Below, piece after piece: positions 5,654 through 11,261 of a stretch of DNA of 11,261 bases (position 1 is the first letter of the stretch; each line of letters starts with the position of its first letter). The position numbers and the translations under genes are program-made. The notes below the pieces were generated by a model. That model had not been told where the DNA came from and did not search any database. It was given only the letters and a program-made list of their open reading frames with translations. Where the stretch lies: positions 1 to 11,261 of the forward strand of contig JAUPKV010000515.1 in NCBI GenBank assembly GCA_030837265.1. The letters are read 5' to 3'. Source of the DNA: Methanobacteriota archaeon. Lineage in GTDB: Archaea > Halobacteriota > Methanosarcinia > Methanosarcinales > Methanosarcinaceae.

Positions 5654-6615
5654 CAAACGATGTTCGTACTTGTTTGAAGAATGATCGAAATCTTGAAAAG
5701 GCGTTTTCTATGCACAAATATCTGAGTGAAAGGCAAAATTTCTTTGCAAAAGCCTATGCTCCCGGGCACATTACAGGTTTTTTCCAGATCCATGAGAATG
5801 AAAATCCACATCGTAAAGGTTCTACAGGCTGCGGAATTGTCCTTAATGGAGGAGTCACCACCGAGGTTAAGGTAGGGGAAGCTGTAGAAAAGACAGAAAT
5901 ATTCCTCAACGGAAAGGAGGTTGAAGGCAGAACTACCCGTTCTGTCGCAGAGATGATTACCGATATGCCTGTAAGGATAAGCAGCTGGGCCGAAATCCCT
6001 ATAGGTTGCGGATTCGGAGCTTCAGGTGCCGGAGCTATCGGGGCGGCTTATGCCCTGAACGGGGCGCTTTCTCTTAACCTGACCTCAAAAAACCTGAATG
6101 AATATGCGCATGTTGCAGAGGTTATAAATTGCAGCGGGCTTGGGGATGTTGCCGGTCAATCCAGCGGAGGAGTAGTAATTCGACTGCAGCCCGGAGGGCC
6201 TGAGTTCGGGCTTGTGGACAGTATTCCGGTTCATGAAGCCAGGGTTTTTTGCATTGTGCTTGGAGAGATACATACCAAATCTATCCTTAAAGATGCAGCT
6301 GCGTCCTGGAAAATCAATACTGCAGGAAAAGCTTCCATGTCTGAATTACTCAAGAAACCTACTCTTGAAAACTTCATGCACCAAGCAAAAGAGTTTGCGA
6401 GTAAGACCGGGCTTTTGAGCAGTAGGGCAAAAGATATCATAGAAGCTGTAAATGCGAGCGGTGGAATGGCTTCCCAGGCAATGCTCGGAGATACGGTTTT
6501 TGCAGTAGCTTCCGATTCACAGGAATTTCCTCTATTTGAAACACTTCAGGAATTCGGAGAAGTACTTGAATATAATATTAGTACCTGTACCCCCAAATTG
6601 ATGTATAACAAATAA
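5650..6615 (+). CDS. Pantoate kinase (archaeal PoK, GHMP kinase family)
   Basis: PoK phosphorylates pantoate to 4-phosphopantoate with ATP, the first step of the archaeal route to phosphopantothenate. The 321-residue protein has the family opening AKAYAPGHITGFFQI at 33-47, the GHMP glycine-rich ATP loop PIGCGFGASGAGAIGAAYAL at 117-136, a GLGDVAGQSSGGVV segment at 163-176 and a C-terminal GGMASQAMLGDTVFAV strand at 271-286, all typical of COG1829. The ATG at 5650 overlaps the coaBC stop as ATGA, suggesting coupled translation. However, about 32 residues precede the conserved start of the fold, which is long for the family. An ATG at 5710 (Met21), preceded by AAAAGG at 5696-5701, is a good alternative start giving 301 residues. 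The next gene begins 14 bp downstream. Confidence 0.9.
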   Translation: MTNDVRTCLKNDRNLEKAFSMHKYLSERQNFFAKAYAPGHITGFFQIHENENPHRKGSTGCGIVLNGGVTTEVKVGEAVEKTEIFLNGKEVEGRTTRSVAEMITDMPVRISSWAEIPIGCGFGASGAGAIGAAYALNGALSLNLTSKNLNEYAHVAEVINCSGLGDVAGQSSGGVVIRLQPGGPEFGLVDSIPVHEARVFCIVLGEIHTKSILKDAAASWKINTAGKASMSELLKKPTLENFMHQAKEFASKTGLLSSRAKDIIEAVNASGGMASQAMLGDTVFAVASDSQEFPLFETLQEFGEVLEYNISTCTPKLMYNK

Positions 6616-6629
6616 AAGGTAATAGAGAA

Positions 6630-7391
6630 ATGACTGAGATACCAAAAGATCACCCCAGATATGAGTCCTTGCTTGCCCGTGAGAAGGTTGCAGCCGGGGT
6701 GAAAATGGGAATTACAAGCATTCAAGGGCTGATTGCTCAGGGAAGAGGCGAAAGTTTCGATTACCTTATAGGTGAGAGAAGTACCCAATCTGCACTATAT
6801 GCTGAAAGGGCTGCGGTTGCAGCTATTCTACTTGCAAAGAACCCGGTAATTTCCGTAAATGGAAACGTTGCAGCTCTAACTCCTGAGAAGGTAGTCGCTC
6901 TTGCGGATATTACAGGAGCCAAAATTGAGGTGAATCTTTTTCACAGGACTGAGCCGCGCGTTCACCTTATTATAGAACAGCTAAAAGCCAACGGGGCTTC
7001 CGAAGTGCTCGGTAAAAACCCGGATGCGAGCCTTGACCTCTCCCATGCCCGGAGGCTTGTGGAAAGTAGGGGAATTTATTCGGCAGATATAGTACTGGTT
7101 CCGTTAGAAGACGGAGACCGCTGCGAAAAACTTGTCGAAATGGGCAAGACCGTGATAACAATTGACCTCAATCCTCTTTCCAGGACCTCGAGAACTGCTA
7201 CGATCTCAATTGTGGATAATCTTACCCGGGCTCTGGCGAATATGATTAAGTTTGCCTGGGAAATGAAACACGAGAGTAAAGATGAGCTCGTAAAGCTTAT
7301 CACAACCTATGATAATAAAAAAGTCCTTTCCGAAGCTATTTCCGAAATTCAGGAACATCTCAAGGCAATTGCTGCCGAAATGGGATATTGA
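6630..7391 (+). CDS. 4-phosphopantoate--beta-alanine ligase (archaeal phosphopantothenate synthetase)
   Basis: The enzyme condenses 4-phosphopantoate with beta-alanine, using ATP, to give 4'-phosphopantothenate, the substrate of CoaBC. At 253 residues it has the normal family length (COG1701). Recognisable blocks are IPKDHPRYESLLAREKVAAG at 4-23, the Gly-rich SVNGNVAAL at 75-83, NLFHRTEPRV at 102-111, GKNPDASLDLSHARR at 128-142, VPLEDGDRCEKL at 157-168 and ITIDLNPLSRTSRTA at 176-190 followed by IVDNLTRA at 194-201. It starts 14 bp after the kinase stop with AAAAGGT as ribosome-binding site. Its placement with the kinase and CoaBC puts three consecutive pathway steps in one transcript, in the order opposite to the reactions. 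Confidence 0.93.
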   Translation: MTEIPKDHPRYESLLAREKVAAGVKMGITSIQGLIAQGRGESFDYLIGERSTQSALYAERAAVAAILLAKNPVISVNGNVAALTPEKVVALADITGAKIEVNLFHRTEPRVHLIIEQLKANGASEVLGKNPDASLDLSHARRLVESRGIYSADIVLVPLEDGDRCEKLVEMGKTVITIDLNPLSRTSRTATISIVDNLTRALANMIKFAWEMKHESKDELVKLITTYDNKKVLSEAISEIQEHLKAIAAEMGY

Positions 7392-7421
7392 GAATAAGAG
7401 ACTTTGAAAAGGATGCTGAAA

Positions 7422-8066
7422 ATGGACCTGGTCGAAAAAACAAGGGAATTTGTAAGTTCTTTTCTTGAAGGGGAACCCAGCTCCCATGATATGGGGCATA
7501 TAAGCAGAGTGGAAGCTCTCTGCCTTGAGATCCAGAAAGAAGAAGGAGGAAATCCATTAATACTCCGGCTTGCTGCCCTTCTCCACGATGTAGGTGTTGT
7601 TAAAGAACACGAAGAAGGCGGTGATCATGCCCTGTATAGCGCAGAGATAGCCTCCGAATTCCTCGGAAAAGCAGGTCTGGGAAATGAGCTTATAGAAGCC
7701 GTTGCAGGCTGCATATTGACCCACCGTTTCAGCGCAGGAAAAAGCCCTGACACCCTTGAAGCCAGGATTTTGCAGGATGCAGATAGGCTTGACTCTCTTG
7801 GAGCAGTTGGAATTTTCAGGTCCATTTTTTCAATGGGGGCTCTCAGGATGCTGAAATATGCAACCGGAATAGATAAGGGCAGTTCGAAAAGTACTGTGTA
7901 CATCGAAGACCCTATTGAAGGCTTTAATGAATACATACACTATAAACCGTTTACAATTCCTGAGAAATTAAATACAAATGCCGCGAAAAGAATTGCCGAA
8001 GAAAGGCTCAGGATAATGCGCCTTTTCCTTGAAGAGTTGAACACTGAAGCAGGAAACGGTAAATAA
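7422..8066 (+). CDS. HD-domain phosphohydrolase, substrate unknown
   Basis: A metal-dependent HD-superfamily hydrolase of about 214 residues. Metal-ligand motifs (numbered from the ATG at 7422) are His26 in HDMGHISRV, the His55-Asp56 pair in LLHDVGVV, His69 in GGDHALYSA, His101 in ILTHRF and Asp122 in ILQDADRLDSLGAVG, the standard order for small HD phosphohydrolases of the YedJ type. The C-terminal half has a helical KRIAEERLRIMRLFLEEL segment. I chose ATG 7422 because AAAAGG (7407-7412) is suitably placed before it; a TTG at 7404 or ATG at 7413 would add six or three residues. It follows phosphopantothenate synthetase by 30 bp and is probably the last gene of the CoA operon. Substrates of such proteins range over nucleotides and phosphate esters; nothing in the sequence fixes one. 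Confidence 0.8.
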   Translation: MDLVEKTREFVSSFLEGEPSSHDMGHISRVEALCLEIQKEEGGNPLILRLAALLHDVGVVKEHEEGGDHALYSAEIASEFLGKAGLGNELIEAVAGCILTHRFSAGKSPDTLEARILQDADRLDSLGAVGIFRSIFSMGALRMLKYATGIDKGSSKSTVYIEDPIEGFNEYIHYKPFTIPEKLNTNAAKRIAEERLRIMRLFLEELNTEAGNGK

Positions 8067-8110
8067 AGCTCTAATTTCGAACCTATGTTTTTCTTACATA
8101 ATCCCAAATT

Positions 8111-8170
8111 TGTCTTTTTTCTTATGTCTTTAGTTGGGTTTAGCTTAATTCTCAGGACAACTTTTTTTAG
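8111..8170 (+). terminator. Oligo-T tracts after the CoA operon
   Basis: Runs of six T (8115-8120) and seven T (8162-8168) follow the HD gene. Archaeal RNA polymerase commonly terminates at oligo-T without a hairpin, so these are plausible 3' ends for the coaBC transcript. No strong stem precedes them. Confidence 0.4.
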
Positions 8171-8187
8171 GATAACAGTCTTAACTC

Positions 8188-8200
8188 CAGTTTAATAAAA
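8188..8200 (+). promoter_or_regulatory. Possible TATA box for dadD
   Basis: AGTTTAATAAAAA near 8189-8201 is a TATA-like element about 55-60 bp before the ATG at 8253. Initiation about 25 bp downstream would leave a leader of roughly 30 bases. That leader ends in GGAATGATC (8242-8250), whose TGATC part matches the archaeal anti-Shine-Dalgarno complement. Confidence 0.3.
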
Positions 8201-8252
8201 AGGTTTCAATCTATTTCCAAAAAATTCAATTCATTACCTATGGAATGATCAC

Positions 8253-9551
8253 ATGGCCGACATAATCATAAAAAATGCCTATGTTTTAACGATGGATCCT
8301 GATCTGGGTGACCTGAAAAATGGGGTCGTCGTAATTGAGGATGGTAAAATCACAGAGATCGGGGAAGAGACCGAAGAAAGTGCCGAAACCGTAATTGACG
8401 CAAAACATTCGGTGGTAATGCCGGGGCTTGTTAATACGCATACCCATGCAGCAATGACTCTTTTTCGGGGTTATGCCGACGATATGCAGCTTGCGGAATG
8501 GCTTGAGAAATGTATTTGGCCCGTAGAAGCCCAGCTTACGGCAGAAGACGTGTATAAGGGCAGCCTGCTTGCCTGTCTTGAGATGATAAAGTCAGGAACT
8601 ACTTCTTTTGCTGATATGTACTTCTATATGGACGAAACCGCAAAAGCAGTTGAGCAATCCGGGCTTCGAGCGTCACTTTCCCACGGTCTTATCGAACTCT
8701 GGAACAAAGAAAGAGGAGAAACCGACCTTAAGGAAGGCCGGCGTTTTGTTCGGGCCTGGCAGGGAGCAGCCGATGGGAGAATACGTACAATGTACGGACC
8801 TCATGCTCCGAATACTTGCTCGGAGGAATTTCTGGCAAAGGTAAGGGAAGAGGCCAGCAGGGACGGAGTCGGAATTCACATTCATCTCCTTGAAACCGAA
8901 GGCGAATTGAACTCAATGAAAGAGATGTATGGGAAATGTTCCGTACACCTGCTTGAAGATCTGGGGTTTTTAGGTCCTGATGTACTTGCAGCTCATTGTG
9001 TCTGGCTTTCCGACGGAGATATAGATGTTCTGAGAAAGAGAGGAGTCAATGTTTCACATAACGCAATAAGCAACATGAAACTGGCTGTAGGGGTTGCACC
9101 TGTCGATAAGATGCTCGAGAGGGGCGTAAAGGTCAGCCTTGGTACTGACGGCTGTGCCTCTAACAATAACCTTGACCTCTTTGAGGAAATGAAAACAGCT
9201 GCCATCCTTCATAAAATGAACACCTTAAACCCCGCTGTCCTTCCTGCAGAGCAGGTGCTCGAAATGGGGACGATAAATGGCGCCCATGCTCTTGGGACCG
9301 AAACCGGTTTATTGAAAGTCGGGAGAAAGGCGGACGTTATCATCGTGGATATGAAAAAACCTCACCTTACTCCCTGTTTTAATGTCCGCTCCCATCTTGT
9401 ATATTCGGCAAAGGGAAGCGATGTCAGGACAACAATAGTAGATGGGAAAATCCTTATGGATAATTACAGGGTGACGGTACTGGATGAACAAAAAGTAATG
9501 GAAGAAGCCCAAAAAGCTGCAGAAGAACTTGTAGCAAAAGTAAAAAAATGA
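8253..9551 (+). CDS. dadD: 5'-deoxyadenosine / S-adenosylhomocysteine / methylthioadenosine deaminase
   Basis: A 432-residue amidohydrolase (COG0402). Metal ligands are evident: His63 and His65 in NTHTHAAM, His211 with Glu214 in HIHLLETE, His248 in AAHCVWLS and Asp299 in LGTDGCASNNNLD. The spacing from His248 to Asp299 is 51 residues, which as I recall is the spacing in the characterised Thermotoga MTA/SAH deaminase. Methanogen homologues (DadD) deaminate 5'-deoxyadenosine from radical-SAM reactions and also S-adenosylhomocysteine and methylthioadenosine. The product of S-adenosylhomocysteine, S-inosylhomocysteine, is the expected substrate of the next gene, 156 bp downstream. The N-terminal beta-sandwich (1-57) and its C-terminal completion (about 359-405) are both present. 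The protein ends with a Lys/Glu-rich helix. Chlorohydrolase or cytosine-deaminase annotations are less likely given the motif set and neighbour. Confidence 0.88.
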   Translation: MADIIIKNAYVLTMDPDLGDLKNGVVVIEDGKITEIGEETEESAETVIDAKHSVVMPGLVNTHTHAAMTLFRGYADDMQLAEWLEKCIWPVEAQLTAEDVYKGSLLACLEMIKSGTTSFADMYFYMDETAKAVEQSGLRASLSHGLIELWNKERGETDLKEGRRFVRAWQGAADGRIRTMYGPHAPNTCSEEFLAKVREEASRDGVGIHIHLLETEGELNSMKEMYGKCSVHLLEDLGFLGPDVLAAHCVWLSDGDIDVLRKRGVNVSHNAISNMKLAVGVAPVDKMLERGVKVSLGTDGCASNNNLDLFEEMKTAAILHKMNTLNPAVLPAEQVLEMGTINGAHALGTETGLLKVGRKADVIIVDMKKPHLTPCFNVRSHLVYSAKGSDVRTTIVDGKILMDNYRVTVLDEQKVMEEAQKAAEELVAKVKK

Positions 9552-9620
9552 ATAAATAGAATTAAAATCATTCCCAATACTAGTAATAATTAAAAAAATT
9601 AAATAGTAAAGGAATCATAA

Positions 9621-9636
9621 TTTCCGAAATATAACT
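9621..9636 (+). promoter_or_regulatory. Possible BRE/TATA promoter of ahcY
   Basis: CCGAAATATAAC at 9624-9635 looks like a BRE (CCGAAA) joined to a TATA core. Initiation about 25 bp downstream, near 9658, would leave only about 8 bases before the ATG at 9666 but about 50 before the ATG at 9708, which favours the latter as the start. The call rests on resemblance only. Confidence 0.4.
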
Positions 9637-9707
9637 CAAAAAAATAATCCATTTAATGCCTTAAAATGGAATCGAATTTAAATGCTATCGATAATAAGGG
9701 GATCTTC

Positions 9708-10943
9708 ATGACAGAATATGAACTTATAGAATCCGGCAATCTAAAAATGGAATGGGCAAAGAATCACATGCCTGTAATTGCAATAATCCGGGAGGATTTT
9801 GAGAGGGAAAAACCTTTAAAAGGGTTAAAGATAGGGATGGCTCTTCATGTGGAAGCAAAAACTGCAGTCCTTGTAGAGACCCTTGCCGCAGGTGGTGCGA
9901 AAGTAGCTATTACCGGCTGCAATCCTCTAAGCACCCAGGACGATGTGGCCAAAGCCCTCAATACCCGTGAGCACATCGACTGTTATGCAGCATATGGGTG
10001 CTGCAACGAAGATTATTATGCCGCTATTGATAGAGTTCTTGACTTTAAACCTGACATCACTATCGATGACGGAGCTGATCTGATATTTAAACTCCATAAA
10101 GAAAGGACTGACCTGCTTCCGGATATCCTGGGAGGCTGTGAAGAGACCACTACCGGAGTTCACAGGCTTCATGCGATGGAAGAGGATGGGGCCCTTAAAA
10201 TGCCTGTAATCGCTGTAAACGATGCTATGACCAAGTATCTTTTTGATAATCGGTATGGAACAGGCCAATCAGCCTGGGACGGTATTAACCGTACTACAAA
10301 CCTGCTGGTTGCCGGTAAAAACGTTGTTGTTGCCGGCTATGGCTGGTGCGGACGTGGGGTTGCAATGCGGGCTGCAGGTCTTGGAGCAAATGTGATTGTT
10401 ACCGAAGTGGATCCGATAAGAGCCCTGGAAGCCAGAATGGACGGGTACAGGGTTATGAAAATGACCGACGCCGCAAAGATAGGGGACATTTTTGTGACAA
10501 CTACCGGGAACCGTGACATCCTTATTTCCGAACATTTCCAGTTAATGAAGGACGGGGCAATCCTTGCAAACTCCGGGCACTTCAATGTGGAAATAGATAT
10601 GATAGCCCTTAATTCCCTTGCAAAATCAGTCCGAACAGTCAGGCAGAATATAAAAGAATACGTTATAGGAGACCGCCGCATTTATGTCATAGCAGAAGGC
10701 AGGCTTGTAAATCTGGCTGCGGGAGATGGACATCCGGCCGAGGTCATGGACATGAGCTTTGCAAACCAGGCTCTGTGCGTGCGCCACATTGCCGAAAACA
10801 AACTCCTTAATGGGGTTCACAAAGTGCCTCGTGTTATTGACCTTTACGTAGCAAATCTAAAACTTGAGTCAATGGGTATAAGCATTGATGAACTCACATC
10901 CGATCAGGAATGCTACATGAACGGTTGGGAGTGCGGGACATAA
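9708..10943 (+). CDS. ahcY: Adenosylhomocysteinase family, probable S-inosyl-L-homocysteine hydrolase
   Basis: An NAD-dependent hydrolase of 411 residues. Numbers here count from an in-frame ATG at 9666; subtract 14 for the chosen start. Catalytic residues are retained: His61 in LHVEAKTA, Asp135 in DDGAD, Glu159-160 in GCEETTTG, Lys190, Asp194 and Asn195 in NDAMTKYLFDN. The NAD loop is GYGWCGRG (224-231). SGHFNVEID and GEGRLVNL-like blocks (here AEGRLVNL) follow. In the substrate loop canonical enzymes have HMTIQTA; here Thr and Gln are Glu63 and Lys65. Methanogen members act on S-inosylhomocysteine, which fits the deaminase gene next door. The tail ends ECYMNGWECGT and lacks the canonical C-terminal Lys/Tyr motif. 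I chose ATG 9708 because AAGGGG (9696-9701) is well spaced before it and the protein then begins MTEYELIESGNLKMEWA, as relatives do. It recycles the product of all SAM-dependent methylations. Confidence 0.9.
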   Translation: MTEYELIESGNLKMEWAKNHMPVIAIIREDFEREKPLKGLKIGMALHVEAKTAVLVETLAAGGAKVAITGCNPLSTQDDVAKALNTREHIDCYAAYGCCNEDYYAAIDRVLDFKPDITIDDGADLIFKLHKERTDLLPDILGGCEETTTGVHRLHAMEEDGALKMPVIAVNDAMTKYLFDNRYGTGQSAWDGINRTTNLLVAGKNVVVAGYGWCGRGVAMRAAGLGANVIVTEVDPIRALEARMDGYRVMKMTDAAKIGDIFVTTTGNRDILISEHFQLMKDGAILANSGHFNVEIDMIALNSLAKSVRTVRQNIKEYVIGDRRIYVIAEGRLVNLAAGDGHPAEVMDMSFANQALCVRHIAENKLLNGVHKVPRVIDLYVANLKLESMGISIDELTSDQECYMNGWECGT

Positions 10944-10990
10944 GCTCTGAAGAAAGAAAGATGAAGAATATTTTCCCGAGCATACATCAG

Positions 10991-11060
10991 CAATTTTTTT
11001 GACTTTTCATTTTTAAATTATTTTTATATGTTTTTATAAAATTTTATTCATTTTTTCATG
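10991..11060 (+). terminator. T-rich transcription end after ahcY
   Basis: A seven-T run (10994-11000) followed by further T5-T6 runs through about 11057 lies 50-110 bp after the ahcY stop. This is the usual look of an archaeal oligo-T terminator zone. No strong stem-loop precedes it. Confidence 0.5.
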
Positions 11061-11261
11061 TAATTCCCTCAAATCTTTCTTAATCTACTCCCTTTTTGGT
11101 AAAAATAGTCTCAATTTTCTATGGATATTGGATAATGTGGAATTTGTATGCCTATTTACCATGTTTTTTCCATTAAAGTAAAATAGATTTTTAAACTATT
11201 GCCTTAATAAAATAAGAAATACTATTTTTGTGGATCTCTGCGGAAAGTAAATCGCTTTATA
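11061..11261. other. AT-rich spacer with no gene seen
   Basis: Together with the terminator zone, the 318 bp after ahcY contain no convincing coding frame on either strand; the short frames present lack ribosome-binding sites. TAC-CAT/ATGG-type words near 11089-11105 and 11151-11161 give only a weak, gapped inverted similarity. The final bases, CGCTTTATA (11253-11261), resemble an archaeal TATA core and may start the promoter of a gene beyond the window. Confidence 0.4.

Noticed and set aside
9666..9707. Fourteen-residue N-terminal extension of ahcY from ATG 9666
   Set aside because: The ATG at 9708 has a well-placed AAGGGG site and gives the usual family N-terminus; the upstream ATG has no such site.
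9927..10681. Long minus-strand frames (up to 114 codons) under ahcY
   Set aside because: They are antisense shadows of a well-conserved gene and show no motif of their own.

Overview
The window looks like chromosomal DNA of a methanogenic archaeon, most likely Methanosarcina or a close relative. The grounds are the archaeal-type CoA pathway (pantoate kinase plus phosphopantothenate synthetase instead of PanC/CoaA), a methanogen-type deaminase/hydrolase pair for S-adenosylhomocysteine recycling, an archaeal Vms1-like release factor, TATA-type promoters, oligo-T gene ends and long AT-rich spacers. The genus is my inference from recognised sequence style; no search was run.

Positions 1-3067 are the worn edge of a defence region. 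A McrC nuclease subunit runs in from the left. It is followed by a Schlafen/AlbA_2-type ATPase-like protein with a perfect 12-bp tandem repeat in its tail. A 506-bp spacer (2570-3075) then holds a decayed second 12-bp repeat, a 26-codon stub of a type I methyltransferase gene (hsdM) and an imperfect nested inverted repeat of 187 bp. By eye this segment is more AT-rich than the genes to its right.

Positions 3076-11261 are housekeeping. A Vms1/ANKZF1-like peptidyl-tRNA hydrolase gene (minus strand) diverges from a four-gene plus-strand operon: coaBC, pantoate kinase, phosphopantothenate synthetase and an HD-domain phosphohydrolase. The first three carry pantoate to 4'-phosphopantetheine; the HD protein is an unassigned passenger.

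Next come dadD and ahcY, in the same direction but with their own promoter-like boxes. Together they form a two-step route: the deaminase turns S-adenosylhomocysteine into S-inosylhomocysteine, and the hydrolase splits that into inosine and homocysteine. The hydrolase carries Glu and Lys where ordinary adenosylhomocysteinases have Thr and Gln/Glu in the base-binding loop, which fits a hypoxanthine substrate. The last 318 bp hold T-rich termination signals and no convincing gene. I saw no rRNA, tRNA, CRISPR array or complete insertion sequence.
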